DNA of 64,000 nucleotides from Aphanocapsa lilacina HA4352-LM1 (GCA_019359725.1 JAHHGR010000013.1:1-64000), one strand, 5' to 3'. Positions 33,659 to 43,992 are shown, numbered from the stretch's first letter. Translations and numbers: made by a program. Notes: generated from the sequence alone by a model not told the origin.

Positions 33659-33666
33659 ATCAAAAC
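33659..33666 (+). repeat. 8-bp target-site duplication, right copy
   Basis: ATCAAAAC directly after the right end of the IS element, identical to 32193-32200. Confidence 0.9.
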
Positions 33667-33770
33667 TGATTGAAATCTTGTTGTTGCCGTCCTTTCTGTC
33701 CATTCCGTAGTAAGGAGTATAGTCGTATTCTTGGTCATGTAATTTGTTGTGATGGAGGTTGTTCGAAGTA

Positions 33771-34730
33771 ATGAAGAATTCTGATCTGAGTTGGCGCTGC
33801 CCTGAATGCTCACTCCCTCTTGAAAGAGAAGGAAAAGATTTGCGTTGCGCAAACAATCATTACTATGCTTACTCTCTCAAATACAGGGGTTACAACCTTT
33901 TGCCGAGCAACATGGCCGAGGTCGTCAAAGGTGATGCTCTTTACCACGATAGTGTTAAAGAGCAGTGGATCGATCTCAACCAGATTGATACTCCACGCAA
34001 CCTCCATTGCCATGGCCAAGTTTTGGACTTTATTGAAAATGTTCTCCGCGGGGATAGTAATGTTCTGGAGCTGGGTGGTGGCGTTGGCTTTGATTTAGAA
34101 TCTCTTCTGAAACGGCAGCTGCCCTTCAGCTATTATCTTTTCTCAGAAATATCCGATGGTTTGCTCGTTCGTGCTTCACAGCGAGTTGCTGATCAACGGG
34201 TTTTTTACTGTGCTATAGATGCCACCTGTCTTCCCCTCAGGGATTCTCAGTTTGATGTGGTTTATATGATTGCTGCTCTACATCATCTTCCTGATCTGGA
34301 TAAATCTCTAACTGAAATGTGTCGTGTTGTACGGGATGGAGGTAATATTATCTTTGGCATTGAGCCGAATAAAAGAATGATCGCTCTGCTGAATACACTC
34401 AAGGTTTGGGCGTCACGTTTACTTCCGAAAAAAGCTGGTCATTCTCCTGCAGATGAAGAAGCAGAAGGCTTTTCGATTTCCGATTTCCGGGCCATCGCCA
34501 AGAACTATGGTCTGCAGATTGTTCGAATCGAACCGGTCTGGTTTCTTTGCGGTTTTGTGCACTATGGCCTTGAGTTTCTCTATTTGACCTTGCGCTTGAA
34601 GCGTCGTCTTCAACTGCCTGGTACCCTGGAACGCGCAATTCTCCTTGCGGATGATTTTTTGCTGAGGATTCCAGGCCTTGAGTGGTTTTGCTGGCATTAC
34701 ACAGTCGCTTATCAAAAGCTTCCTCGTTGA
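33771..34730 (+). CDS. Zinc-ribbon class I SAM methyltransferase
   Basis: A 319-residue protein. It opens with a small zinc-ribbon-like segment, CPECSLPLEREGKDLRC (two Cys pairs, about residues 10-27), often found at the N-terminus of Trm112-like or methyltransferase proteins. The SAM-binding motif NVLELGGGVGFDLESLL lies near residue 95, and FDVVYMIAALHHLPDLDKSLTEMCRVVRDGG near 165 is the usual Methyltransf_11 end region. It probably methylates a sugar in the cluster. ATG 33771 is used; GGAGG lies 12 bases upstream, which is rather far, and a TTG at 33759 is too close to it. Confidence 0.8.
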   Translation: MKNSDLSWRCPECSLPLEREGKDLRCANNHYYAYSLKYRGYNLLPSNMAEVVKGDALYHDSVKEQWIDLNQIDTPRNLHCHGQVLDFIENVLRGDSNVLELGGGVGFDLESLLKRQLPFSYYLFSEISDGLLVRASQRVADQRVFYCAIDATCLPLRDSQFDVVYMIAALHHLPDLDKSLTEMCRVVRDGGNIIFGIEPNKRMIALLNTLKVWASRLLPKKAGHSPADEEAEGFSISDFRAIAKNYGLQIVRIEPVWFLCGFVHYGLEFLYLTLRLKRRLQLPGTLERAILLADDFLLRIPGLEWFCWHYTVAYQKLPR

Positions 34731-34741
34731 GGACGTGAAGA

Positions 34742-34756
34742 ATGCTTAATAAGCAT
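34742..34756. terminator. Small inverted repeat at convergent gene ends
   Basis: ATGCTTA and TAAGCAT separated by one base. It overlaps the stop codon of the minus-strand priming transferase gene and lies 12 bases after the plus-strand methyltransferase stop. A weak candidate for a shared terminator; there is no T-run. Confidence 0.3.
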
Positions 34757-36179
34757 CCTCGGGGTGAAACAAAACTTGCACGGCGGTGACCAAAATGATA
34801 CGCAAATCGAGCAGCAGTGACCAGTTCTCGATGTAGTAGAGGTCATAACGCACCCGATCGGCAATAGAAGTGTCGCCCCGTAGGCCATGGATCTGTGCCC
34901 AACCTGTGATTCCAGTTTTCACAAGATGTCGGTCGAGGTACTTAGGGATGTCCTGGCTAAAGCGCTCGACGTAAACTGGCCTCTCCGGCCTCGGCCCTAC
35001 CAGGCTCATCTCGCCCACCAGCACATTCCAAAGTTGGGGCAGTTCGTCGAGGCTGGTGCGGCGCAAAAACGCCCCTACCGGCGTGCGGCGCGGATCGTCG
35101 CGGATTGTCCAGCCCGGTTGTGGTCCCTCGGCACCCTCGCCCATGGTGCGGAACTTATAAATCCAGAACACGGCCCCGTCGCGGCCGATGCGTTCCTGCT
35201 TGTAGAACACCGGTCCCAGGCTGGTGAACTTGACCGCAGCAGCGATCAGCACCAGCAGAGGAGCCCCGAGGACCAGGCCGAACCCGGAGAGCACAATGTC
35301 CAGAAATCGCTTGGCAAAACGATTGGAGGCACGTCTGAGCGGCGTATCCTGCAGCGTGAGCAGCGCCGTTCCCCCCAGCACATCCACCTGCATACGGGCG
35401 GTCACGTATTCGAGAATGCCCGGCACCAGCCGGATCTGCACCGGCCGCACGGCAGTAATCACCTGCAACAGTTCGAGCAGTTGCCTGCGCGGATAGTCGG
35501 GCAGCGCCACCCAGACTTCGGCCACCTCGTGGGTTGTAAGGTAACGTCCCAAGGTGGCGACCGAGGCAATCACCTCACCGCTTGCGGCCGCCGCCTCAGG
35601 CTCCTCGGCCACCAGACCGACCAGATGTAGACCCCACTGGGGATTCATCGCCAGCAGCGCCTTGAGCGATTCGGCCGGTGCTCCGGTGCCGACGATGAGC
35701 ACCGGCTGCAGTCCGAAGCCGCGCCCCCGGAGGCTGCGGTTGATCTGCTGCAGCGCCAACCGCCCCGCCACGATCGACACCGCCGCCACGGCCCAGGCAT
35801 AAAGCAGCACGAAGCGCGAAAAAGAGGCCTCGCGGAAGAAAAAGACCCCCGCCACCACGATCGCAAAGGCGAGGACAAGACCGATGAGCGCCTTGGCCAC
35901 TTCGTCGAAGCGCGACTGGAAGCCCGGTGCCCGGTACAGGCCGGAAGCGGCGAAGACCAGCAGCGTGGCGATCACGCTAAATTGTGCGAGCGCCCAGTAA
36001 AATTCCGGTCCGTAGAGTGTATTGGGACTGGAGGCACGCACTTCGTAGGCCATCCAGTAGGCGAACAGCACCGACAGCGTATCCCAACACAGGGTCGAGA
36101 CGACAATGAGTACGGTCAGTCCGTTCGCCAGGCCCTCCAGCCAGGGCCGTCCGAAGCGGGGTACGGTTTGTTGGCGCAT
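34746..36179 (-). CDS. Exopolysaccharide priming polyprenyl-phosphate sugar-1-phosphate transferase (WcaJ/WbaP-like)
   Basis: A 477-residue membrane enzyme. Four N-terminal transmembrane helices lie within about residues 15-130. A Rossmann-like CoA_binding_3 domain follows ([13 protein letters not shown] near residue 155), then a re-entrant helix near 280-300, and then the catalytic bac_transf domain: [44 protein letters not shown]-like [36 protein letters not shown] with the catalytic Asp-Glu pair, and [13 protein letters not shown]. It starts repeat-unit assembly by moving a sugar phosphate onto undecaprenyl phosphate. ATG 36179 is chosen; a longer frame to 36245 is possible. Divergent from the GDP-fucose synthase gene. 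Confidence 0.92.
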   Translation of the reverse strand: MRQQTVPRFGRPWLEGLANGLTVLIVVSTLCWDTLSVLFAYWMAYEVRASSPNTLYGPEFYWALAQFSVIATLLVFAASGLYRAPGFQSRFDEVAKALIGLVLAFAIVVAGVFFFREASFSRFVLLYAWAVAAVSIVAGRLALQQINRSLRGRGFGLQPVLIVGTGAPAESLKALLAMNPQWGLHLVGLVAEEPEAAAASGEVIASVATLGRYLTTHEVAEVWVALPDYPRRQLLELLQVITAVRPVQIRLVPGILEYVTARMQVDVLGGTALLTLQDTPLRRASNRFAKRFLDIVLSGFGLVLGAPLLVLIAAAVKFTSLGPVFYKQERIGRDGAVFWIYKFRTMGEGAEGPQPGWTIRDDPRRTPVGAFLRRTSLDELPQLWNVLVGEMSLVGPRPERPVYVERFSQDIPKYLDRHLVKTGITGWAQIHGLRGDTSIADRVRYDLYYIENWSLLLDLRIILVTAVQVLFHPEDAY

Positions 36180-36293
36180 CCTGCGTATTCGAAGACCTAC
36201 CGATGCTACGACATTCCCACCCGCTTGGTAAACTCGGCCGCCCACGGCCGCGCACGGTACACTGATCTACGACCTGAAGGGGGCCTCTTCGCG

Positions 36294-37250
<957 letters not shown>

Positions 37251-37285
37251 CGCTATACATCTGCATCTATAGGGATTTTTCCTGA

Positions 37286-37316
37286 AGGTCCGCGCCTGGC
37301 ACGGGCTTTTTTTTTT
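37286..37316 (+). terminator. Terminator after the GDP-fucose synthase gene
   Basis: A short stem, GTCCG (37288-37292) with CGGGC (37302-37306, one G-T pair), a 9-base loop, then ten T (37307-37316). It lies about 35 bases after the stop codon. Confidence 0.6.
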
Positions 37317-37344
37317 CACGACTACCGTTATCGACAAGCCAACT

Positions 37345-38553
37345 ATGGAACCGACCGAACTCGCGGCGCTCTGGAGCGCAGTGCAACAGGAGCCTGACGA
37401 GCCGGCCGCGCTCGAAGCGCTCGCAGCTCACCTAGAGCGCAGCGAGTCGCCCGAACCGGGCCTGGGGATGGTGCTGGATTTGAGCCTGCCGCGGCCCACG
37501 GGAAACTGGCAGGCGCTCCAGCGGCGCTACGCCCCGGTGGTCGAGCATCTGATCGAACTGGTGGTCGAATCGGCCAAAGGGTTGGCCCGCGAGCGCTCCC
37601 CAGGATCGGGTCTTGCGTTCGAGAAATTGGAGCAGGCCCGGGAGTTGGCCTGGCGCTTTCATCTGCCGGTGCGCGAGATCCACTGTCTGCTCGAAGGGGC
37701 ACTGTTGTTGCAGCGCAGCGAACAACCCACCCGGGCGATGGTCTACTGCCGGCGGGTGCTGCTGTTGTGCAGTGCGCTCGAAGCCGGTTACTCGCGCTCG
37801 CTGCTCGAAGGCCGCACCTATACCCAGATGGCCGCTCTGCAGCAACCGATCCACCTGGAGCAGGCGATGGCGAGTTTGCGGCTGGCGATTCGGGCGTTTA
37901 TAGAAGCCGAATCGGCCCACAGCGCGGTGGGTACCTGGGATCAGCTCGCCCAGCTGCACGAAGAAAACGGCGATCTGCAGGCGGCCATCTACGCCCGCGC
38001 CCAGGCGATTGCGCTGTTGGAGTTGACCAACCGCGAAGCGGAGCTGTTGCAGCAGTTGTTGCGCCAGGCCAACTTGCTCATCGAAATTTCCGCCACCAAC
38101 AAAGCCGAGAGCCTCTGCACCCAGGGCATTCGCCTGGCAGAACGGTTGGGAGAAGATTCGGAGTTGGGCCTTGGGTATTTGCTGTTGGGCAATATCTCCT
38201 ACCAGGGCCGGCAGTGGACCGGGGCCGAGGCGCAGTACCTGCAGGCGTGCGAGTGTTTTCGCCGCGCCCAGGCGGCAGGCCTGCTGCGCCACGCGCTGCT
38301 GTCGCTTTTTGAAGCGCACCGCCAACAACAAGACTGGACAGCGGCGCAGCAATCTCTGGTGGAGGCGATCCGGCTGGGCTACCAGGCGGGGGAGCGCGTC
38401 GAGCAGGTGGATGTGGCGATGGCGGGCGTGCTGTGGATGGAGGTGCTGACCGGCGGCGGGACGGCGGAGGTGGACCGGGTGCGCTCCGGTCTGGTTGCCC
38501 TTGCAGAAGAGTTGAGCAGCGGCGAACTATTCGATATTCTCGCCAGCGGCTAA
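37345..38553 (+). CDS. TPR-like helical repeat protein
   Basis: A 402-residue soluble protein, nearly all alpha-helical and rich in Ala, Leu, Glu and Gln. Several 34-residue TPR-like units can be seen, for example AVGTWDQLAQLHEENGDLQAAIYARAQAI near residue 193 and LGLGYLLLGNISYQGRQWTGAEAQYLQA near residue 275. There is no signal peptide, catalytic motif or membrane segment. A protein-interaction scaffold is likely; the partner is unknown. It follows the GDP-fucose synthase terminator, so it has its own promoter and need not belong to the polysaccharide cluster. Confidence 0.75.
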   Translation: MEPTELAALWSAVQQEPDEPAALEALAAHLERSESPEPGLGMVLDLSLPRPTGNWQALQRRYAPVVEHLIELVVESAKGLARERSPGSGLAFEKLEQARELAWRFHLPVREIHCLLEGALLLQRSEQPTRAMVYCRRVLLLCSALEAGYSRSLLEGRTYTQMAALQQPIHLEQAMASLRLAIRAFIEAESAHSAVGTWDQLAQLHEENGDLQAAIYARAQAIALLELTNREAELLQQLLRQANLLIEISATNKAESLCTQGIRLAERLGEDSELGLGYLLLGNISYQGRQWTGAEAQYLQACECFRRAQAAGLLRHALLSLFEAHRQQQDWTAAQQSLVEAIRLGYQAGERVEQVDVAMAGVLWMEVLTGGGTAEVDRVRSGLVALAEELSSGELFDILASG

Positions 38554-38586
38554 GGTAGTGGCCAAACTGTCTCGGGAGCGCCGCCA

Positions 38587-39057
38587 GTGTCCGCTTTATC
38601 TGCAAAAGTGCTCACCCCCGGTGCGCTGCGCCGGGTGCACCATCTCGCCTTCAACGTGCGGGATCTGGCTGCCTCGCGCCGCTTCTACGCAGAGGTGCTG
38701 GGCCTGAAGGAGCTGACGGGTGAGGCGGTGCCTTCGACGTTGCGCGCGCAGGTGGCGGCGGGCAAGATCGCCAATTTCATCACCCCGGACGGCACGGTGA
38801 TCGATCTATTTTTTGAGCCCGACCTGGGACCGCCCGACCCGGATCCGCACAAAGCCTTCACCCGCGCCAACCACCTGGCCTTCGACATCGCCCCGGAGGC
38901 CTTCGACGAGGCAGTGGCGGTGCTGTTGGCCCACGGTGTGCCCATCGACCACGGACCGGTCAGCCGTCCCACCGGCCGGGGCATCTACTTTTTTGACCCG
39001 GACGGATTCATGCTCGAAATCCGCTGCAATCCACCGGCGAGTGGAGCGGAAGTCTAA
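38587..39057 (+). CDS. VOC family protein (glyoxalase/bleomycin-resistance/dioxygenase fold)
   Basis: A 156-residue protein starting with GTG. RVHHLAFNVRDLAASRRFYAEVLGLKEL near residue 15 and NHLAFDIAPEAFDEAV near 97 are the paired VOC modules. The expected metal ligands are present (His in HHLAF, His in NHLAF, Glu in GFMLEIRC near the end). Members are metal-dependent lyases, dioxygenases or resistance proteins; the substrate is unknown. It lies 33 bases after the TPR gene and 32 before a membrane protein gene. Confidence 0.85.
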   Translation: MSALSAKVLTPGALRRVHHLAFNVRDLAASRRFYAEVLGLKELTGEAVPSTLRAQVAAGKIANFITPDGTVIDLFFEPDLGPPDPDPHKAFTRANHLAFDIAPEAFDEAVAVLLAHGVPIDHGPVSRPTGRGIYFFDPDGFMLEIRCNPPASGAEV

Positions 39058-39089
39058 CATAGACAACGAAGCTCTCAGCTGAGACGCCC

Positions 39090-39635
39090 ATGGACCTGAT
39101 CGGCACCTCTTTACCGCTCGTCTTGCTCGGCATCGCCCTTGCCGCCCTCGCCGGGACCGCCCTCGGAGCCTACGCGGGCGCCTCCATCCGCACCCTCACC
39201 CGGGCGGCCAGCACTCCCGTCGCCGCCGGCATCGGCGTGGGCAGCGCCCTGGTGGCCACCGTCGGCACCGGCTTTCTGGTGGCGGCCCTCTTCTGGCTGC
39301 GGCTGGGCAATCTCCCGGTCGGCTGGCTCGCCGCCGGGGTGGCCTTCGGCCTGGTGGTTGCCCTGGTCACTGTCGATTGGGCCGGTGCGGCCCTGGCCGC
39401 CGCCTTCGTGGGTACTTACGCGGCGGTGGCCGTGGGTGGGCTGGTCGCTTTTTCCTACCTGGGGCCTTTTCTGCGCTTTATTCCGCCCTTTGTGACCAAT
39501 TTGCTCCTCTCGACCCTCTTCTCGCTGGTCGGTCTGGCGCTGCTGTTGATCGTCGGTTTTACCGCCGCCCTACTGGTGCGTTTGCTCAACCAGTACGTGC
39601 TCACCGAGCCCACCCAGTCGCGCATCGACACTTGA
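39090..39635 (+). CDS. Unknown Ala/Gly-rich integral membrane protein
   Basis: A 181-residue very hydrophobic protein with about four or five membrane segments (about residues 8-28, 45-70, 74-92, 98-125 and 145-172). It is rich in Ala, Gly, Leu and Val and ends with a short polar tail. I recognise no family. It is translated 32 bases after the VOC gene, in the same direction, and may share its transcript. No catalytic or transport motif can be pointed to. Confidence 0.65.
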   Translation: MDLIGTSLPLVLLGIALAALAGTALGAYAGASIRTLTRAASTPVAAGIGVGSALVATVGTGFLVAALFWLRLGNLPVGWLAAGVAFGLVVALVTVDWAGAALAAAFVGTYAAVAVGGLVAFSYLGPFLRFIPPFVTNLLLSTLFSLVGLALLLIVGFTAALLVRLLNQYVLTEPTQSRIDT

Positions 39636-39705
39636 GCCCGGCCTGCGGACGCGCCATGGCGACGCTTCGCGGCCATAATTGGTAAAGTTCCGTTACAAGC
39701 GCGCC

Positions 39706-40002
39706 ATGAACGCAGAAGAAATCGCTCGCCGTCGGGCTTCGCTGCGCGTCGAATCGCGCCATCCCTGGCGCAAGCTGCGGCTGGGGCTGTACCTGGCCTT
39801 CGGTGCGAGCGGCGTGGTCGGCTTTTTCGTCGCCTTTTTTCGGGTGCTGGCGGGGCGGGAGTTGCCGGTGAGCCTCACCAACCTGGCCGTGCAATCCGGG
39901 GTGATTGCGTTGATGGTCTTTTTGTGGCGGCTGGAGACGCGCCAAGAAAACGCGCTGTTCGAGCGCTATCTGGCCCAGGAAACCCGCCGCCCCGGAGCCT
40001 GA
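39706..40002 (+). CDS. DUF3493 domain membrane protein
   Basis: A 98-residue protein typical of a small cyanobacterial and plastid family. A charged N-terminus (NAEEIARRRASLRVESRHPWRKLR) leads into two hydrophobic segments (about residues 27-48 and 58-77), with LTNLAVQSGVIALMVFLWR between and after. The fit to DUF3493, found alone and in low-PSII-accumulation-type proteins, is by recalled pattern. No molecular role is proven for the short form. ATG 39706 is chosen; a TTG at 39679 would add nine residues. The next gene begins two bases after its stop. Confidence 0.7.
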   Translation: MNAEEIARRRASLRVESRHPWRKLRLGLYLAFGASGVVGFFVAFFRVLAGRELPVSLTNLAVQSGVIALMVFLWRLETRQENALFERYLAQETRRPGA

Positions 40003-40004
40003 CG

Positions 40005-41045
40005 GTGCAACCCTACCGCGCTCCCTGGTACTTTCAGGACGGTTTTGTGCAGACTGTCGCCGTGAGCTTGCTGCATAGCAACGCCTGGCAGCAGTACGGC
40101 GAGCGCTCGCCCCTGGCACCGCCGCTGCCGGTGCCGCCGTGGCAAGAACACGTCTTTGCCGGGGCTGAAGGAGTGCCGATTGCCGGGTGCTACGCCCGGC
40201 AATCGGGAGGCTGCCCGCGTGGAACGCTCATCGGTTGCTATGGGATCGTCGGTTCGCTGGAGGGCAGCTGGTACGTGCACTATCTGGCGCGCAAGGCTTA
40301 CGCCCGCGGCTACGACGTGGTGCTCTACGACTGGCGCGGCCACGGCAAGACGGCGGAACTTTCACCGGTACCGCCCTCCGACGGCTGGCGCGACGGCGAA
40401 GATATCGTGCGCATTGCCGAGCAGGCACTTGCGCTGGGATGCGCTGCGCCGGCCGTCGCCTTCGGCGTCTCGCTCGGGGGGCAGCTGGTCCTCTGGTCGC
40501 TGAAGGCGGCCCGCGATCTACACAGCGACGCCCTGGCGGGAGCGGTCGTCCTCTGCCCGAACCTCGAATCGAACTGGTCCCTTGCCAATTTGCAAAAGAC
40601 CTGGACCGGGCGGCTGATCGAAGAAGCCCTGGTACAGGAGTTGCGCCGCGAGGTGACCCGGCGCCTGCGGCTCTACCCCGAGACCGTTCCGGCCGGGGTG
40701 CTCGATCGAGTTCGCTTCATCCGCGACTTTGACGACGAGATGGTGATTGGCTACTACGGCTTTGCCTCGGTCGAAGAGTACTACCGCAAAACCAGCGGGC
40801 TGTATCTGCTCGAAGAGCTGGCGCTGCCGCATTGGATTATTTATGCCGCCGACGACCCGATGTTCGATCCGCGCATCGTGGACGAACTGGAGCAGCGCAG
40901 CGCCGCCAACCGCTGTGCGCGCCTGGTGATCACCCCTCAGGGCGGCCACGTCGCCCATATCGGCCAGCCAATTGGTGAGGAGGACGAATTTTGGGCCCTC
41001 AACCGCACACTGGAATTTTGTGACGAGCTGACCGGCGGCGGCTGA
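40005..41045 (+). CDS. Alpha/beta fold hydrolase (YheT-like)
   Basis: A 346-residue hydrolase resembling the YheT/AB-hydrolase group. It has a GCYGIVGSLEGSWYVHYLARKAYARGYDVVLYDWRGHG segment near residue 75, the nucleophile elbow FGVSLGGQL near residue 148, DDPMFDP with the catalytic Asp near 285, and GGHVAH with the catalytic His near 313. These are the right elements of the triad in the right order. The substrate is unknown; relatives act on esters. It starts with GTG at 40005, two bases after the DUF3493 stop, so the two genes are coupled. Confidence 0.85.
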   Translation: MQPYRAPWYFQDGFVQTVAVSLLHSNAWQQYGERSPLAPPLPVPPWQEHVFAGAEGVPIAGCYARQSGGCPRGTLIGCYGIVGSLEGSWYVHYLARKAYARGYDVVLYDWRGHGKTAELSPVPPSDGWRDGEDIVRIAEQALALGCAAPAVAFGVSLGGQLVLWSLKAARDLHSDALAGAVVLCPNLESNWSLANLQKTWTGRLIEEALVQELRREVTRRLRLYPETVPAGVLDRVRFIRDFDDEMVIGYYGFASVEEYYRKTSGLYLLEELALPHWIIYAADDPMFDPRIVDELEQRSAANRCARLVITPQGGHVAHIGQPIGEEDEFWALNRTLEFCDELTGGG

Positions 41046-41129
41046 CGGCCGGACCGCGGTGTGCGCCCGAAGACATCGGTCTGCCCAAGCCGATGTGCTA
41101 TGGCGGGAGCGCGGCGCGGGAGCACACCG

Positions 41130-41853
41130 ATGAAACTACCCGGAAACGTTCCCCGTCCCGTCTGGATTCTGGGATTCGTCAGTCTGCTGACCGATTCCAG
41201 TTCCGAGATGATCCACGCGCTGCTGCCGCTGTTTCTGGTGGCTGAATTGGGCGCGAGTGTCCTGGCGGTGGGGATCATCGAAGGCATCGCCGAGGCGACC
41301 GCCTCGCTGGTCAAAGTCTTCTCCGGCGCCCTGAGCGACTATCTCGCTCAGCGCAAGAATCTGGCGGTGGCGGGCTATGCCCTCTCGGCAGCGGCCAAAC
41401 CCCTGTTCGTCCTAGCCACCAGCCCCGCCTGGGTGCTGGTGGCCCGCTTCGCGGATCGGCTGGGCAAGGGCGTTCGCGGGGCGCCGCGCGACGCACTGAT
41501 GGCGGATTTGACCCCGCCGTCCCTGCGCGGAGCGGCCTTCGGACTGCGCCAGTCCCTCGACACGGTCGGAGCCTGCATCGGACCGCTCGCCGCCGCCGCC
41601 CTGATGGCCGCTTCGCAGGACAATTTTCGGCTGGTGTTTCTGGTCGCCCTGGTGCCCGGGTTCGGGGCCGTGGCCTTGCTCGCCTTCGGGGTGAGCGAAC
41701 CGGACAGACCGGCGGTCACTTCCCGCGAGTCTGCTGGCGGGTGCTCTGTGGCAGGGATTGGGTGGTGCGGCTCCGTTTGTGGTCGGGGGAGGCTGCGCCC
41801 TGGCTGCAACCCTCCTGCTGGTTCTATCGGGAATAGTTCGAGTTAGAAATTAA
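41130..41853 (+). pseudogene. MFS transporter with large internal deletion
   Basis: From ATG 41130 (GGGAG upstream) the frame encodes about 195 residues of a normal major-facilitator protein: six hydrophobic segments and the loop 2-3 motif GALSDYLAQRKN, up to FGVSEPDRP near 41710. The frame then turns to nonsense ending at 41846. In the +1 frame from about 41730 the last transmembrane helix of an MFS protein is readable (LLAGALWQGLGGAAPFVVGG, then a hydrophobic run) and ends at TAA 41851-41853. The middle (roughly helices 7-11) is missing. The gene therefore suffered an internal deletion with frame loss and cannot give a full carrier. Confidence 0.8.
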
Positions 41854-42880
41854 CGGGCGATTTCGGAATCTAATAGAGCGCACTGAGTCTTCCTGGCCGA
41901 ACCGCAGGGCCGCTCGCCCAGTGCCACCGAGTTGCAGCACGGAAAGGTGGACAACTGCATAGTTTGCCACGGTGCCGTCGACGGCGAAGCGCACTTCCAA
42001 CCGTTCCACTCCGGCCACCCCGGCCGGCTCGAGGGTGAAATTCGCCTGGTTGCGTTTGCCCAGGGGCCGGAAGCTGCCGTCGGCACTGCCTGTGCGGGTG
42101 CGCAGCATGCCGGTGGCAGCTTCGTAGACTTCGGTGGTCGTCCCGGCGCTCAATTCGCCCAGGACCAGGCTCACTTCCGTCTGGCCGGCGGCGTTGGCCT
42201 GCAGCAAAATCGGTTCGCCCGTCACCGGGTAGGGGGTGCCGCCTGCGAACAGGGGCAGGTATTCGTAGGTCCTGGCAGACGGATTCCAGTGGCGCAGGGC
42301 GTAGGTAGGTGTGGCGCAGGTGGTCCTCCACCGCGCCGTAGCGCGCCAGGGTGAGCGCGCCGTGGGCCACTGCCTCGAAGGGTTTGCCGAATCGGACTTT
42401 CCCACGGCCGAACAGGCTCACCAGTTGCTTGCGGACCGCCGGGATCAAGCTGGTGCCCCCCATCAGCACGACGTAAGCGATCTCCTTCTTGGTCACGCCC
42501 CGGCTGTAGGCCTGATCGAGTACTTCGTCGCCCGCCTCGCGCAGGCGATCCAGGAGCTGTTGCCGTTCCAGGATTGCCTCCAGGCCGTCGCGATCGAGGC
42601 GCAACTCGTGGGTCTCGAAGCTCTGCTCGTCGAACCAGCTCTCGGCGGCGAAGCTCTGAGTGGAAAGCCGGATCTTGGCTGATTCGGCCATCAGAATCAA
42701 ATTTTGCCAGGCCGTTTCGCCGACGCTGCGGCGGGTGAGACCGGCTCTATCCAGATAATCCTCGGCGATCCACGTGATCGATATCCGCGCCCCCGCAACC
42801 CCAGGGCCGGTCGGATTTGGCAATCACCTCCGCCCGTAGCTCGCGCTCCCCGGGGCGCAGGGGGCTTGTGCGCACCAGCG
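41824..42880 (-). pseudogene. Decayed Hsp70-like protein gene (C-terminal part)
   Basis: Read downwards from about 42880, pieces of one Hsp70-family protein lie in three successive frames: RPGERELRAEVIAKSDRPWG, then WIAEDYLDRAGLTRRSVGE through YVVLMGGTSLIPAVRKQLVSLFG and FGKPFEAVAHGAL, then YALRHWNPSARTYEYLPLFAGG to the stop at 41824. The first break is a single extra base near 42775. The second is a 4-base tandem duplication (CTAC CTAC) near 42308. The N-terminal half of the ATPase domain is missing. This is a remnant of a cyanobacterial DnaK-like protein, not a working chaperone. Confidence 0.75.
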
Positions 42881-43307
42881 AGAGATCGGATGTCCGCTTC
42901 GCTCACTTTTTCGCGCTCGGCGCGGGCGCGGGCGAGGATGCGGCGGATGCGCGTGCGGGTGAGCCCCAGGCAGGCGCGCACCAGTTGCTCCTCCGCCAGT
43001 CCCTGGAGGGTGAGTTGCGCAGGCGGCACGGCGGCTTTGAGCAGCTTCGTGGCGGAGCACACCTGCTCCAGCGCCTGGATGGCCGAACCTTTGGCCTGGC
43101 CGCTATCCTCCCAACCGGCCACCACGTCCCAGCGGCGGATCTTGCGCGCAGGCTGCAGGGGGTTGTCGCCACCTGCTCCAGCACGTCCTCCACCGGTCCT
43201 TCCTCCGCCGAGACAATGTAAAGCAGCGGATAACGCGCCCGGATGAGCAGGCCGAGGTGGGCGGCGAGGTCCCCGTAGTCCCAGGCGAGCGAGGAGAGAT
43301 CGGACAT
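42870..43307 (-). pseudogene. N-terminal fragment of a Ycf46-like AAA ATPase
   Basis: From ATG 43307 the frame reads AHLGLLIRARYPLLYIVSAEEGP, the typical start of Ycf46-type AAA proteins. A one-base shift near 43150 moves the reading to RRWDVVAGWEDSGQAKGS, ALEQV and then LVRACLGLTRTRIRRILARARAE with SEADI. The AAA core with Walker motifs is absent; the sequence joins the Hsp70-like remnant near 42880. The piece is therefore a frameshifted and truncated pseudogene. Confidence 0.7.
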
Positions 43308-43616
43308 CGAAGTGGCGGTTTGCAGGCAGTACGGTGGGCGTGCCCCCCGTTCATTACTAGGGGCATTCCAGCCTTCGCACGGTCGCCGGCAAGCCGTGTC
43401 GCCGGTCAAGCCTCCCAATCGCTCGCTCGCAGTGGCGGCGCGGCGACGGCTTGCCGCCCTGCCGAGCACCGGGAGGGTTGGACAACCCACGGGTAGATAG
43501 ATATACATATGTATCCACGCGGGATTCCCGACAGGTTCATATCTGTCCTGGGGGGCATTTTTCCGGTGGGGACGGTTACTATGCTGATTGAGTAGTTACG
43601 CATGGACAAGTGCAAT
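43308..43616. other. Intergenic region with a long inverted repeat
   Basis: About 310 bases without a credible gene. It contains CGGCAAGCCGTGTCGCCG (43387-43404), which can pair with CGGCGACGGCTTGCCG (43441-43456) except for two bulged bases, giving a long GC-rich stem with a loop of about 36 bases. Downstream it becomes A+T-richer (43495-43545), where the promoter of the BON gene probably lies. Confidence 0.5.
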
Positions 43617-43958
43617 ATGGGATGGCTTCAACGTCTTTTTGGCTTGGAAAAACCGCAGCAGACCGCCCAGGCGCCTGCGCAGCCGGCCCAGACGCCCACC
43701 GGTGAGCCGGTGCCGCCGGAGCGCGTCGGTTTGAACGGGGAGTACGATCAAAGCGGCCTGGCCAAGCGCGTCGCCCTCGCCTTCGACAACGATCCTGAAC
43801 TTGACGATGTCGACACGCTCTACGTGGCCCAGACCGGCACCACCGTCGTGCTCAAGGGCAAAGTGCCCAGCCAGGCGATCCTCACGAAGATGGTGACCGT
43901 GGCCAAGACCGTCAACGGCGCCACGGCCGTCGAGACCAATCAGGTGACTGTCGGCTAA
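43617..43958 (+). CDS. BON domain protein
   Basis: A 113-residue protein. The N-terminus MGWLQRLFGLEKPQQ is a conserved cyanobacterial opening; a Pro/Ala/Gln linker follows to about residue 40, and a BON domain makes up the rest (SGLAKRVALAFDNDPELDDVDTLYVAQTGTTVVLKGKV, then ATAVETNQVTVG). BON domains bind phospholipid membranes or act as osmotic-stress modules. There is no signal peptide. ATG 43617 is preferred over ATG 43602, which would add five residues, because of the conserved opening. A strong palindrome follows the gene. Confidence 0.8.
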   Translation: MGWLQRLFGLEKPQQTAQAPAQPAQTPTGEPVPPERVGLNGEYDQSGLAKRVALAFDNDPELDDVDTLYVAQTGTTVVLKGKVPSQAILTKMVTVAKTVNGATAVETNQVTVG

Positions 43959-43992
43959 TTCCGGTGGGTCGAGCATTGTGGAAATGATGAGG

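Noticed and set aside
41824-43307. A possible natural Ycf46-Hsp70 fusion protein
   Set aside because: The parts lie in several frames, the AAA core and the Hsp70 N-terminus are missing, and one lesion is a clear 4-base duplication; decay is the simpler reading.
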